Source: Pseudomonadales bacterium
GTDB lineage: Bacteria; Pseudomonadota; Gammaproteobacteria; Pseudomonadales; Halieaceae
Reading direction: 5' to 3'
NCBI GenBank assembly: GCA_024234855.1
Contig: JACKNN010000003.1
Location: forward strand, 412,020 to 476,019
Length of the DNA stretch: 64,000 bases
Part shown: one piece after another, positions 45,130-54,563 of the stretch
Position numbering within the stretch: position 1 is the first letter of the stretch
How the letters are laid out: every line of letters begins with the position of its first letter
Position numbers and translations under genes: made by a program
Notes under the pieces: model-generated
The model's input: the letters and a program-made list of their open reading frames with translations, nothing else
What the model was told of the DNA's origin: nothing
Database searches by the model: none

Positions 45130-46209
45130 ATGAGCCGTGTTTACAATTTTTGTGCGGGGCCCGCCTCGCTGCCCCAGGCGGTGCTGGAAATCGCGCGTGA
45201 CGACATGCTGGAGTGGCACGGCAAGGGCCTCTCCCTGATGGAGATGAGCCATCGCAGCCCGGAAGTGGTGGGGGTGACCGAGCACGCGGAGCAGACTCTG
45301 CGCGATCTGCTGGGCGTCTCCGCCGATTACGCAGTGCTGTTCCTGCAGGGCGGCGCCAGCACCCAGTTTGCCGCCGTGCCGCTGAACCTGCTCGGTGACA
45401 AGGCTGGCGCCGACTACGTCAATACCGGGCAGTGGTCGAAGAAAGCCATTGCCGAGGGCAAGCGCTTCGGCAAGGTCAACGTGGTGGCGTCATCCGAGGA
45501 CACCAATTTCTCCACCATCCCGCCCCGGGACAGCTGGCAGCTGGGCACCGACGCGGCCTACCTGCACTATACCCCCAATGAGACCATCGGCGGGGTGGAG
45601 TACTTCTGGACCCCGCAGGTGGATGTGCCGCTGGTGGCGGATATGTCCTCCACGATCCTGTCGCGGCCAATCGATGTCGCGCAATTCGGCGCGATCTACG
45701 CCGGCGCCCAGAAAAATATCGGCCCCGCCGGCCTGACCCTGGTGATCGTGCGCCGGGACCTGCTCGGTCGCGCCAGCGCCCACTGCCCCACCATGCTGGA
45801 CTGGAAAGTGGCCGCAGAGAACGAGTCGATGTACAACACGCCTCCCACCTTCGCGATTTACCTGGCGGACCTGGTGTTCGACTGGCTCAGGAACCTCGGC
45901 GGCCTGGCGGCGATGGAGGCGATCAACCGGCGCAAGGCAGAAAAGCTCTACCGCGCCATCGACAGCAGCAGTTTCTACGCCAACCCGGTGGAACTGCCCA
46001 GTCGCTCATTGATGAACGTGCCCTTTACCCTGGCCGACGCGGCGCTGGACAAGGTGTTCCTGCAGGAATCGGAAGCGGCGGGGCTGTTGAATCTCAAGGG
46101 CCACCGTTCGGTGGGCGGCATGCGCGCCAGCCTGTATAACGCGGTCAGCGAAGAGGCGGTGGACGCCCTGATCGCTTTCATGCGGGACTTCGAGCAGCGC
46201 AAGGCCTAG
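45130..46209 (+). CDS. serC: Phosphoserine aminotransferase
   Basis: 359 residues, class V aminotransferase: VYNFCAGPASLP start, HRSPEVVGV, PLP lysine in YAGAQKNIGPAG. Makes phosphoserine and, in pyridoxal synthesis, phosphohydroxythreonine. Ribosome site AGGAAAG upstream of the ATG. Order gyrA-serC-pheA is shared with Pseudomonas. Confidence 0.97.
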   Translation: MSRVYNFCAGPASLPQAVLEIARDDMLEWHGKGLSLMEMSHRSPEVVGVTEHAEQTLRDLLGVSADYAVLFLQGGASTQFAAVPLNLLGDKAGADYVNTGQWSKKAIAEGKRFGKVNVVASSEDTNFSTIPPRDSWQLGTDAAYLHYTPNETIGGVEYFWTPQVDVPLVADMSSTILSRPIDVAQFGAIYAGAQKNIGPAGLTLVIVRRDLLGRASAHCPTMLDWKVAAENESMYNTPPTFAIYLADLVFDWLRNLGGLAAMEAINRRKAEKLYRAIDSSSFYANPVELPSRSLMNVPFTLADAALDKVFLQESEAAGLLNLKGHRSVGGMRASLYNAVSEEAVDALIAFMRDFEQRKA

Positions 46210-46236
46210 GCGACCAGGGGCGGGCAGTCACCAGCA

Positions 46237-47364
46237 ATGACGGATAAGGCGGACACCAGGGATCTCAACCAGGTCAGGGCGGATATCGATGCCATCGACC
46301 GGGACATCCAGGCGCTGATCAGTCGCCGGGCGCAGTGCGCCCAGCGGGTGGCGGCGATCAAGCTGGAGGATGCCGAGGCCGCGCGCCTGCGCGGTGAGCC
46401 CGACGCCGAAGTGGTTTACTACCGCCCGGAACGCGAGGCACAGGTGCTGCGGCGGATTATCGAGCGCGACCCGGGGCCGCTGGCAGGTGACAGTGTCGCC
46501 CACGTATTTCGCGAGATCATGTCGGCCTGCCTGGCGCTGGAGCGGCCGCTGCAGGTGGCCTACCTGGGCCCTGAGGGTACCTTCACCCAGGCCGCGGCGC
46601 TGAAACATTTCGGCCACGCCGCCATCTGCGTGCCCCAGACCACTATCGATACCGTGTTCGCCCAGGTGGAATCGGGCGAGTGCAACTACGGCGTGGTGCC
46701 GGTGGAGAACTCCACCGAGGGCATGGTGAGCCACACCCTGGACAACTTTCTCGACTCGCCCCTGAAGATATCCGGCGAAGTGGAGTTGCGCATCTGTCAT
46801 CACCTGCTGGTGAAACCCGGCACTGCAGAGAAAGATATCGTGCGCATCTGCGCCCACCAGCAGGCACTCGCCCAGTGCCGCAACTGGCTGGACCGGCACT
46901 ACCCCAGGATCGAGCGCGAGGCCGTCAGCAGCAATGGTGAGGCGGCGCGTATGGCGGCCGGTACCCACGGCGTGGCTGCTGTCGCCGGCGAACTGGCGGC
47001 GGAGCTGTACCAGCTGCAGGCGATCGCCGAGCACATCGAGGACTACCCCGACAATACCACGCGTTTCCTGGTGATCGGGCGCGAGGAGGTGCCCCCCAGT
47101 GGCATGGACAAGACCTCCATTATCGTTTCCAGCCGCAACAAGCCCGGCGCCCTGTTCGCCCTGCTCGACCCGTTCCGCCGGGCCGGGGTGAGCCTGACCC
47201 GCATCGATACCCGGCCCTCGCGCACGGAAAAGTGGGCCTACGTGTTCTTTATCGAGTTCGAGGGGCATTTGCACGACCCGGCCATTGCTGCCATCGTGAC
47301 CAAACTGGAAGAACAGTCGATTTTACTGAAACCCCTGGGGTCCTATCCCCGGGCCGTGCGCTAG
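46237..47364 (+). CDS. pheA: Bifunctional chorismate mutase/prephenate dehydratase
   Basis: 375 residues: AroQ chorismate mutase (about 5-90: DLNQVRADIDAIDRDIQALI), prephenate dehydratase (about 100-275, with the catalytic TRFLVIG) and a C-terminal ACT regulatory domain (about 290-370, NKPGALFALLDPFRRAG). Leads chorismate to phenylpyruvate, with feedback by phenylalanine on the ACT domain. The ACT 'ESRP' motif reads DTRPSR. Confidence 0.96.
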   Translation: MTDKADTRDLNQVRADIDAIDRDIQALISRRAQCAQRVAAIKLEDAEAARLRGEPDAEVVYYRPEREAQVLRRIIERDPGPLAGDSVAHVFREIMSACLALERPLQVAYLGPEGTFTQAAALKHFGHAAICVPQTTIDTVFAQVESGECNYGVVPVENSTEGMVSHTLDNFLDSPLKISGEVELRICHHLLVKPGTAEKDIVRICAHQQALAQCRNWLDRHYPRIEREAVSSNGEAARMAAGTHGVAAVAGELAAELYQLQAIAEHIEDYPDNTTRFLVIGREEVPPSGMDKTSIIVSSRNKPGALFALLDPFRRAGVSLTRIDTRPSRTEKWAYVFFIEFEGHLHDPAIAAIVTKLEEQSILLKPLGSYPRAVR

Positions 47365-47430
47365 CGTGCCGCGGCACCACGTTCTGCCGGCTACGGCACC
47401 CGGCCGGCCGCTGACTTCCGGCTGGCGCGC

Positions 47431-48333
47431 TTGAGTTACGCCACCGACACCGTGGTCATTCTCGGCCTGGGCCTGATTGGCGGCTCCCTGGCGCGGGCGC
47501 TGCGCAACAGCGGTTTCAGCAAGCGGTTCGTCGGTTACGGTCACCGGGAGGCCTCGCTGCGGCGCGGGGTAGAGCTCGGGGTCATCGACGACTACACCCT
47601 CGACCTCGACACGGCAATCGCCCAGGCGGACATCCTGGTGGTGTGTACCCCCACCCTGGTGGCCGCCGATATGCTGCGGCACATCCTGCCCCGGCTGGGG
47701 GCGACGGACGGCCCGGTGGTCACCGACGTGGCCAGCGTCAAGGGCAGCCTGCGCGATGCGGCGGTCGAAACCCTGGGCGCGATGCCGCCACGGCTGGTGC
47801 TGGCCCACCCAATCGCCGGCTCCGAGAACAGCGGTGTAGCGGCCTCAAGTGCCGACCTGTTCATCAACCACCGCGTGATACTGACACCGGAGGCGGGCAA
47901 TGACCCGGCGGCGGTGGCGCTGGTGCGGGCCATGTGGGCCAGTACCGGCGCCGAGGTGGTGGATATGGCCGTGGACGAGCACGATGCGGTGCTGGCAGCC
48001 ACCAGCCACCTGCCCCATGTGCTGGCCTACGCTCTGGTGGATGCGCTGGCGCAGTCCCCCGCCAGTGTCGACATTTTTCGCTTCGCCGCCGGCGGCTTCC
48101 GGGATTTCACCCGCATCGCCTCCAGCGACCCGGCCATGTGGCGCGATATTGCGCTCGCCAACAAGTCGGCCCTGCTGGCGTCCATCGACCTGTTCAGCGC
48201 CCACCTGGGCAGCCTGCGCCAGGCGGTGGTGGAAGGAGATGCGGAGCAACTGTTCGCCACGTTTACCCGGGCCAAGCAGGCCAGGGACGAGTTCGCCGCT
48301 ATCCTGGCCGAGCGCGGCCAGCGCCAACCCTGA
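47431..48333 (+). CDS. tyrA: Prephenate dehydrogenase
   Basis: 300 residues with TTG start, MSYATDTVVILGLGLIGGSLA giving the NAD-binding GxGxxGGS; HPIAGSENSG and SHLPHVLAYAL follow. Stands as a separate gene; in P. aeruginosa the same position is a TyrA-AroA fusion. A GTG at 47452 would still keep the glycine loop but lose the first residues. Gap to pheA is 66 bases with no hisC. Confidence 0.93.
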   Translation: MSYATDTVVILGLGLIGGSLARALRNSGFSKRFVGYGHREASLRRGVELGVIDDYTLDLDTAIAQADILVVCTPTLVAADMLRHILPRLGATDGPVVTDVASVKGSLRDAAVETLGAMPPRLVLAHPIAGSENSGVAASSADLFINHRVILTPEAGNDPAAVALVRAMWASTGAEVVDMAVDEHDAVLAATSHLPHVLAYALVDALAQSPASVDIFRFAAGGFRDFTRIASSDPAMWRDIALANKSALLASIDLFSAHLGSLRQAVVEGDAEQLFATFTRAKQARDEFAAILAERGQRQP

Positions 48334-48343
48334 GGGATACCCT

Positions 48344-49648
48344 ATGGAGTTCAAGTTACAGCCTGGTGGTGACATCACCGGTGAAGCGCGGGTACCGGGG
48401 GATAAATCCATTTCTCACCGCTCCATCATGCTGGGGGCGCTGGCGCGGGGCGTTACCCGGATCAGCGGCTTCCTCGAGGGCGAGGATGCCCTGGCTACGG
48501 TCGCCGCTTTTCGCGCCATGGGGGTGCGGATCGACGGCCCCGAGGAGGGCGTGGTCACCGTTCACGGGGTAGGCCTGAAGGGGCTGTCCGCGCCGGCAGC
48601 GCCATTGGACCTGGGTAATTCGGGTACCAGTATCCGGTTGTTGGCCGGCCTGCTGGCGGGGCAGTCCTTCGACAGCGAGTTAACCGGCGATGACTCCCTG
48701 CGCGGCCGGCCCATGGGCCGGGTAATGACTCCGCTGACCTTGATGGGGGCGCAGATACAGGGCGCGGCGGGGGACCGTCCGCCGCTGCGTATCAGCGGCC
48801 ACCGGCCGCTGAGTGGCATTCGCTATGACCTGCCCATGGCCAGTGCGCAGGTGAAGTCCTGCGTGTTGCTGGCGGGGCTTTACGCCAGCGGCACCACCTC
48901 GGTGACCGAGCCTGCCCCCACCCGGGACCACACCGAGCGCATGCTGCGCGGCTTTGGCTACGAGGTGCGGTGCGAGGACGGGGTGATCTCCCTGGACGGC
49001 GGCGGTGCGCTTGCGGCCACCGCTATCGATGTGCCGGCAGATATTTCCTCCGCGGCGTTTTTCCTGGTGGCCGCCAGTATCGCGCCGGGCTCGGACCTGT
49101 TGCTCACCCACGTCGGGATCAACCCAACGCGCATCGGGGTGATCAATATCCTCCAGCTGATGGGAGCAGACATTGTGCTGCGCAACCAGCGCGAAGTCGG
49201 TGGTGAGCCGGTCGCCGACATTCGCGTGCGCCATGCCCCGCTCAGGGGTATCGAGATCCCGCCGGAGCAGGTGCCGCTGGCAATCGATGAATTCCCCGCG
49301 CTGTTCATCGCCGCCGCCTGTGCCGAGGGCCGCACCGTGCTGCGCGGCGCCGAGGAGTTGCGCGTCAAGGAGAGCGACCGGATTGCCGCCATGGCCGAGG
49401 GCCTGACAACCCTTGGGATCGCCAACCAGGTGCTGGACGACGGCATCGTCATCGATGGCGGCACCCTGGGCGGGGGCGTTATCCACACCTTTCACGATCA
49501 CCGCATCGCCATGTCTTTCGCCATCGCCGCGCTGCGGGCCGAGAGCGAAATCCGCATCCTCGATTGCGACAACGTGGCCACCTCCTTCCCGGGCTTCGAC
49601 GCCCTGGCCCGGGGCCTGGGGCTGCAGATCTCGGCGATGACAGGCTAG
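48344..49648 (+). CDS. aroA: 3-phosphoshikimate 1-carboxyvinyltransferase (EPSP synthase), class II-type motifs
   Basis: 434 residues, two-domain EPSP synthase. Motifs used to define glyphosate-insensitive class II enzymes are all present: GDKS (19-22), SAQVK (167-171), RDHTE (194-198) and NPTR (260-263). The PEP-site loop is GNSGTSIR (91-98). It makes EPSP from shikimate-3-phosphate and PEP. Starts 10 bases after tyrA; followed 3 bases later by cmk. Confidence 0.95.
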   Translation: MEFKLQPGGDITGEARVPGDKSISHRSIMLGALARGVTRISGFLEGEDALATVAAFRAMGVRIDGPEEGVVTVHGVGLKGLSAPAAPLDLGNSGTSIRLLAGLLAGQSFDSELTGDDSLRGRPMGRVMTPLTLMGAQIQGAAGDRPPLRISGHRPLSGIRYDLPMASAQVKSCVLLAGLYASGTTSVTEPAPTRDHTERMLRGFGYEVRCEDGVISLDGGGALAATAIDVPADISSAAFFLVAASIAPGSDLLLTHVGINPTRIGVINILQLMGADIVLRNQREVGGEPVADIRVRHAPLRGIEIPPEQVPLAIDEFPALFIAAACAEGRTVLRGAEELRVKESDRIAAMAEGLTTLGIANQVLDDGIVIDGGTLGGGVIHTFHDHRIAMSFAIAALRAESEIRILDCDNVATSFPGFDALARGLGLQISAMTG

Positions 49649-49651
49649 CTG

Positions 49652-50341
49652 ATGGCCGCTATTCCCGTCATAACCGTGGATGGCCCCAGCGGCGCCGGCA
49701 AGGGCACTGTCAGCCACATGCTGGCCGACGCGTTGGGCTGGCACTTCCTCGACAGCGGGGCCCTCTACCGGGTGACCGGCCAGGCCTGCCTGATCGAGGG
49801 CGTGAGCTGGGACGACCACCCGGCGGTGGCGGAGATCGCCCGCCACCTGCAGGTGAGCTTTCGGGCGGCCGCCAGCGGCGAGATCCTGGTGGCCTATAAA
49901 GGTGTTGATGTCAGCCGGGAGATCCGCATGGAGGCGGGGGGGCGCGGCGCGTCCACCGTGGCGGCCATTCCCGCGGTGCGTGAGGCCCTGCTGGCCCGCC
50001 AGCGGGAGTTCCTGCGGGCGCCCGGCCTGGTGGCGGACGGGCGCGACATGGGAACCGTGGTTTTCCCCGCCGCGCCACTCAAAATTTTCCTCACCGCGAG
50101 CGCCCGCGAGCGGGCGGAGCGACGCTATAGGCAGTTGATTGCAAAGGGTGAAAATGTTAGTCTCCCGCGCCTTCTTGAGGACATCGAGGAGCGCGATGCG
50201 CGCGACAGCAGTCGCGAAGTGGCGCCCCTGGTGCCGGCGCAGGACGCTGTCATTATCGACAGCACCGGTACCTCTATCGAAGATGTGTTCGCGCAAGCGA
50301 TGCAAGAAGTTCGGGAAAGAGGCCTTATCGGAGCGCGATAA
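49652..50341 (+). CDS. cmk: Cytidylate kinase
   Basis: 229 residues, P-loop GPSGAGKGTVS (about 11-21), CMP-binding VADGRDMGTVVFP and the lid region with RYRQLIAKG. Phosphorylates CMP and dCMP. Sits 3 bases after aroA in the conserved aroA-cmk-rpsA-ihfB order. Confidence 0.96.
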   Translation: MAAIPVITVDGPSGAGKGTVSHMLADALGWHFLDSGALYRVTGQACLIEGVSWDDHPAVAEIARHLQVSFRAAASGEILVAYKGVDVSREIRMEAGGRGASTVAAIPAVREALLARQREFLRAPGLVADGRDMGTVVFPAAPLKIFLTASARERAERRYRQLIAKGENVSLPRLLEDIEERDARDSSREVAPLVPAQDAVIIDSTGTSIEDVFAQAMQEVRERGLIGAR

Positions 50342-50492
50342 GTCTCGATCTCCCCGGAGATGGCAATAATCCTGTTGTCCGCGCTGAATCCAGTCAGGGT
50401 GTCGGGCGACAGTTAACAATGGATGACCCGGGCCGGCTGGAGGCGCGGTTAGAGGTGGGCAACCGCCGATCATTTTTGACAGGTAATGTGCA

Positions 50493-52169
50493 ATGAGCGA
50501 ATCCTTCGCCGAACTATTTGAAGAGAGTCTGAAAACCGTCGATATGCAGCCCGGCGCCATCGTCACCGGTGTGGTCATCGACATAGATAACGAGTGGGTC
50601 ACCGTCCATGCGGGCTTGAAGTCCGAAGGTGTTATCCCCCGTGCCCAGTTCATCGACGCCAGCGGCGAGTGCAAGCTGAGCATTGGCGATGAAGTGCAGG
50701 TGGCGCTGGAAACCGTGGAAGACGGTTTCGGCGAAACCAAGCTGTCCCGCGAGAAGGCCAAGCGCGCCGAAGCGTGGAAGGATCTCGAGGCCGCCCACGA
50801 GGCGAACGAGATGGTTACCGGTGTGATCAACGGCAAGGTCAAGGGTGGCTTTACCGTCGACATCAACACCATTCGCGCGTTCCTGCCAGGCTCACTGGTG
50901 GATGTGCGGCCGGTGCGCGAGACCGTGCACCTGGAAGGCAAGGAACTGGAATTCAAGGTCATCAAGCTGGACCAGAAGCGCAACAACGTGGTGGTATCAC
51001 GTCGCGCCGTGATGGAAGCGGCCAACAGCGTAGAGCGCGATGCCCTGCTCGAGTCACTGCAGGAAGGTATGGCAGTGAAGGGCGTGGTCAAGAACCTGAC
51101 CGACTACGGCGCCTTCGTCGACCTGGGCGGCGTGGACGGACTGCTGCACATTACCGACATGGCGTGGAAGCGCATCAAGCACCCTTCCGAGATCGTGGAA
51201 GTGGGCCAGGAAATCGACGTCAAGATCCTCAAGTTCGACCGCGAGCGCAACCGTGTATCGCTGGGTCTGAAGCAGCTGGGCGAGGATCCGTGGGTCGCTA
51301 TCACCGGGCGTTACCCCGAGGGCAGCCGCGTCAAGGCCCGTATCACCAACCTCACCGACTACGGCTGTTTCGCCGAGCTGGAAGAAGGTGTGGAAGGCCT
51401 GGTGCACGTGTCCGAGATGGACTGGACCAACAAGAACGTACACCCGTCCAAGATCGTCCAGCTGGGCGACGAGGTGGAGGTGATGGTGCTGGATATCGAC
51501 GAGGAGCGTCGCCGCATCTCGCTGGGTATCAAGCAGTGCCAGCAGAACCCCTGGGACGCTTTCGCGTCAACCTACGCCAAGGGCACCAAGATCTCCGGCA
51601 GCATCAAGTCGATCACTGACTTCGGTATCTTTATCGGCCTGGAAGGCAACATCGACGGCCTGGTACACCTGTCCGACATCAGCTGGAACGAGGCCGGTGA
51701 AGAGGCGGTTCGCAACTACAAGAAGGGCGACGAGATCGAGACGGTCATCCTGTCCATCGATCCGGAGCGCGAGCGCATCTCCCTGGGCATCAAACAGCTG
51801 GAAGGTGATCCCTTCGGCAATTACGTGGCTGAGAATGACCGCGGCTCCATCGTCACCGGCGAGGTCATCGAGGTCGATGCCAAGTCCGTGGTGATCAGGC
51901 TGGCGGACGAGGTCGAAGGCGTACTGAAAGCCTCTGACATCAGCCGCGACAAGGTCGATGACGCCCGCAGCATGTTCAAGGTTGGCGATTCTGTTGAAGC
52001 CAAGATCATCTCCGTGGACCGCAAGAACCGCGGCCTGGGTCTGTCTATCAAGGCCAAGGACTATGAGGATGAGCAGGAAGCGGTGAAGTCACTGAAGGAG
52101 CAGGAAGTCGAGTCTGCCTCCCCGGGGACCATCGGCGACCTGATCAAGGCGCAGATGGCCGAGAAGTAA
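50493..52169 (+). CDS. rpsA: 30S ribosomal protein S1
   Basis: 558 residues with six S1 repeats, visible as repeated GxVxxxTDYGxFV/HxSD-type blocks (KGVVKNLTDYGAFVDLGGVD, ARITNLTDYGCFAELEEG, GSIKSITDFGIFIGLEG). Essential translation factor that brings mRNA to the 30S subunit. The 151 bases before the ATG may contain its own promoter; I see no strong boxes. A strong terminator follows. Confidence 0.97.
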   Translation: MSESFAELFEESLKTVDMQPGAIVTGVVIDIDNEWVTVHAGLKSEGVIPRAQFIDASGECKLSIGDEVQVALETVEDGFGETKLSREKAKRAEAWKDLEAAHEANEMVTGVINGKVKGGFTVDINTIRAFLPGSLVDVRPVRETVHLEGKELEFKVIKLDQKRNNVVVSRRAVMEAANSVERDALLESLQEGMAVKGVVKNLTDYGAFVDLGGVDGLLHITDMAWKRIKHPSEIVEVGQEIDVKILKFDRERNRVSLGLKQLGEDPWVAITGRYPEGSRVKARITNLTDYGCFAELEEGVEGLVHVSEMDWTNKNVHPSKIVQLGDEVEVMVLDIDEERRRISLGIKQCQQNPWDAFASTYAKGTKISGSIKSITDFGIFIGLEGNIDGLVHLSDISWNEAGEEAVRNYKKGDEIETVILSIDPERERISLGIKQLEGDPFGNYVAENDRGSIVTGEVIEVDAKSVVIRLADEVEGVLKASDISRDKVDDARSMFKVGDSVEAKIISVDRKNRGLGLSIKAKDYEDEQEAVKSLKEQEVESASPGTIGDLIKAQMAEK

Positions 52170-52200
52170 ATCCCACTCCGGGCTCCGGCCCGGGTTTACA

Positions 52201-52232
52201 GAAAAAGGCCCGCTTCGGTGGGCCTTTTTTTT
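52201..52232 (+). terminator. Intrinsic terminator after rpsA
   Basis: GGCCCGC, UUCG-type loop, GTGGGCC (52207-52224), flanked by five A and eight T (52225-52232). Classical rho-independent terminator 32 bases after the rpsA stop. Confidence 0.93.
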
Positions 52233-52648
52233 CGACCATTTGCGGGGTCGCTCCCAGGCACGACGGAGAAGGCGGCAGCGACCTGATTGGCATTATGTCT
52301 GGCCGGCTTGCTGCAGCTAAACGGCAGACGCAAAGGGGGAGTCCCCCTTTACGCCCGCCTCTGTCCGGCTTTTTACCCCACCATCTACTACCTGTGCCTA
52401 TCGCGTCGCTCCGTCGCCGGGTGGGCGTGCGCCTTTGACGTTCCGCGAGGCAACCCCCGCCCCCCGGCCGACAATGGAACAGAATTTTTACACCAGACTC
52501 CCAATAACACACAAATCGCCGCCGCAGCTAGCGCCCGGTGGCTCCACTTTTTCGTTAAAAAATAACAACTTGCGAAAACAATTCCCAGAGGTCACAATAG
52601 CTTTCCAGTGATCGTGATCGATAAAAATACCTCTGCGTAAGGGGGGGC
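52233..52648. other. rpsA-ihfB intergenic region with an isolated hairpin
   Basis: 416 bases without a supported gene. Contains a perfect 8-bp stem AAAGGGGG-AGT-CCCCCTTT (52332-52350) with no T-tract beyond its own, a GC-rich stretch, and the ihfB promoter near its end. Two open frames cover part of it but have no family pattern. Confidence 0.5.
52570..52598 (+). promoter_or_regulatory. Candidate ihfB promoter
   Basis: TTGCGA (52570-52575), 17-base spacer, CACAAT (52593-52598); 4/6 in each box. Start near 52605, 44 bases before the first ATG. Confidence 0.45.
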
Positions 52649-52948
52649 ATGATGACCAAAAGCGAATTGATAGAAGCCATTGCGGCGAGACAGACCCAGT
52701 TGTCCTCAAAGGACGTGGAACTGGCGGTGAAGACCGTGCTGGAGCATATGTCCCAGGCGCTGGCCACCGGCGAGCGCATTGAGATACGCGGCTTCGGCAG
52801 CTTCTCCCTGCATTTTCGCGAGCCGCGTCGCGGCCGCAACCCGAAAACCGGTGACTCCGTTGAACTGACCGGCAAGCACGTTCCCCACTTCAAGCCCGGC
52901 AAGGAACTGCGTGAACGGGTCAACCTGAGCCTGCAATCGGGTCAGTGA
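52649..52948 (+). CDS. ihfB: Integration host factor subunit beta
   Basis: 99 residues (or 98 from the second ATG at 52652, which gives the family start MTKSELIE). HU/IHF fold with the DNA-intercalating arm RNPKTGDSV and the core IEIRGFGSFSLHFREPRRGRNP. Two ATGs in tandem; AAGGGGGGG upstream serves either. With IhfA it bends DNA and is needed for sigma-54 activation. Confidence 0.96.
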   Translation: MMTKSELIEAIAARQTQLSSKDVELAVKTVLEHMSQALATGERIEIRGFGSFSLHFREPRRGRNPKTGDSVELTGKHVPHFKPGKELRERVNLSLQSGQ

Positions 52949-53030
52949 ACCTACCCGAGGGCAACATCGGTGGAGTGTGGTGGCCGCGATATGAAGCGGG
53001 CGCCTTGTTGAATCAGCAACGGATAGCATC

Positions 53031-53336
53031 ATGAAACAGCTGCGAACCCTGGTGACTGCCATTATCCTGCTCGCCGGCGTGGCGCTCGGCGTCCTGTTCG
53101 CCCTGCAGAATCCGCAGCCGGTGCCGCTGGACCTGCTCTTTTTTACTTTTGCACCGCGCAGTCTCGCGCTGTGGCTGCTGGTCGCCTTCGCCCTCGGCGG
53201 GCTCGCGGGCCTGTTGGTCTCCTCGTTCTACATGTTGCGTTCACGGGCGGCCCTGAGCTCCTCCCGCCGCCAGTTGGCCGGCGCCCGGTCTGACCTGGAG
53301 CAGTTACGCGGCAAGGAGTCAAACACCGTTGAGTGA
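53031..53336 (+). CDS. lapA: LapA-domain (DUF1049) inner-membrane protein
   Basis: 101 residues, two membrane helices (about 7-27 and 43-65) followed by a cytoplasmic coiled stretch. The LapA signature FALQNPQPVPLDLLFF is present. Works with LapB/YciM in control of lipopolysaccharide synthesis. Its stop overlaps the TTG start of lapB. Confidence 0.9.
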   Translation: MKQLRTLVTAIILLAGVALGVLFALQNPQPVPLDLLFFTFAPRSLALWLLVAFALGGLAGLLVSSFYMLRSRAALSSSRRQLAGARSDLEQLRGKESNTVE

Positions 53337-54525
53337 CCTGGTTATTTTTTTCCTGTTATTCGCGGCGGTCGCCATCGGCTGGTTTTTGGGGCGGCGCAGC
53401 CCGGCCTCGCCCCTCGCCCTGAGCAGCTATTTTACCGGCCGCAGGGCGGCGCTTGATCCCCCGGCTGATATCGCGAACGATCCTTTGCTTGACGACCTGC
53501 CGGAGAATGTCGGTGGCACCCAGTTGCGGCTCGCCCAGGGTGTTCGACTGCGCCGTCGGGGAGAGGTGGCGGGTGCGGTGCGCATCCACCAGGATCTGCT
53601 GGCGGGAGCCGGCCTGCCGGCCGACGATGCGGCGCAGGCACAGCTGGAACTGGCACGGGACTATATCAGCGCCGGCTTGCTGGACCGGGCGGAGGAGTTG
53701 CTGCTGGCACTGGTGCAGGACTTTCCCAGGCAGCGCCAGGCGGCCCGGCGCCACCTGCTGGAAGTCTACGAAATCGAGCGCGACTGGCGGCGTGCCATCG
53801 AAGTAGCCAGGGGCATGCTGCCGCACAAATTACTGCGCCAGGGCAACAGCCTGGAGGCCCCGCCGGAGCGGGGCCAGCGGGCGGCCCGCTTGCTGGCTCA
53901 CTATTGCTGTGAACTGGCGGGTGAGGAGCGCATCGCGGGCAATCTCCAGGCGGCGCGCCGGTTGCTGCTGGAAGCGCTGTTTCGCGACCCGCAGTGCGTG
54001 CGCGCATCGCTGGTACTGGCCCAGGTGGAATTTGACGCCGGGCGCTACCGACAGGCGGCAACGGCCCTGCGGCGGGTGCGGGGACAGGATGCCGATTACC
54101 TGCCGGAAACCGTTGATATGCTGCGCAAGTGTTACGCGGCGCTGGGCGACGGGAAATCGTTGCGTGAGTACCTGCTGGAGAGCCTGGCGGCGCGGCCGAC
54201 GCCGGCGCTGGTGGCAACGGTCGCAGAGGATATGGCGCAGGTCGAAGGGGATGCGGTTGCGGCCGACTTTCTGGCGCAGCAGCTGCCCGGGCACCCGTCG
54301 CTGGGGGGGCTGTTGCGGTTGATGGGTTTACAGTCCGCTGCCAGCCGGGGCGCGCACCAGGCGGATATCCGGTTGCTGGAGGGCCTGACCCAGCGCCTGC
54401 TGGCCAGCCGCCCGGCTTATCGTTGCGGCCATTGCGGGTTTGCCGGCAAACACCTGCACTGGCACTGTCCCGGTTGCAAGCAGTGGGGCAGCATCAAGGC
54501 CGTGGGCGGATCGGATACGCCCTAG
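53329..54525 (+). CDS. lapB: Lipopolysaccharide assembly protein B (YciM)
   Basis: 398 residues with TTG start. N-terminal membrane helix (LVIFFLLFAAVAIGWFLG), TPR repeats (about 75-340) and a C-terminal rubredoxin-like metal site (CGHCGF and CPGCKQWG). LapB regulates LpxC degradation through FtsH. Follows lapA with an 8-base overlap, the standard order. Confidence 0.94.
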   Translation: MSDLVIFFLLFAAVAIGWFLGRRSPASPLALSSYFTGRRAALDPPADIANDPLLDDLPENVGGTQLRLAQGVRLRRRGEVAGAVRIHQDLLAGAGLPADDAAQAQLELARDYISAGLLDRAEELLLALVQDFPRQRQAARRHLLEVYEIERDWRRAIEVARGMLPHKLLRQGNSLEAPPERGQRAARLLAHYCCELAGEERIAGNLQAARRLLLEALFRDPQCVRASLVLAQVEFDAGRYRQAATALRRVRGQDADYLPETVDMLRKCYAALGDGKSLREYLLESLAARPTPALVATVAEDMAQVEGDAVAADFLAQQLPGHPSLGGLLRLMGLQSAASRGAHQADIRLLEGLTQRLLASRPAYRCGHCGFAGKHLHWHCPGCKQWGSIKAVGGSDTP

Positions 54526-54563
54526 CGCGCCCGGACCCCGACCAGACACGAATGGAATTCACT

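Noticed and set aside
48680..51091. An 803-codon minus-strand frame over aroA, cmk and rpsA
   Set aside because: It crosses three real genes and their boundaries, so it cannot be a conserved gene.
52144..52565. Two opposite open frames in the rpsA-ihfB gap
   Set aside because: Arg/Gly-rich low-complexity translations overlapping a terminator and a promoter; more likely non-coding.
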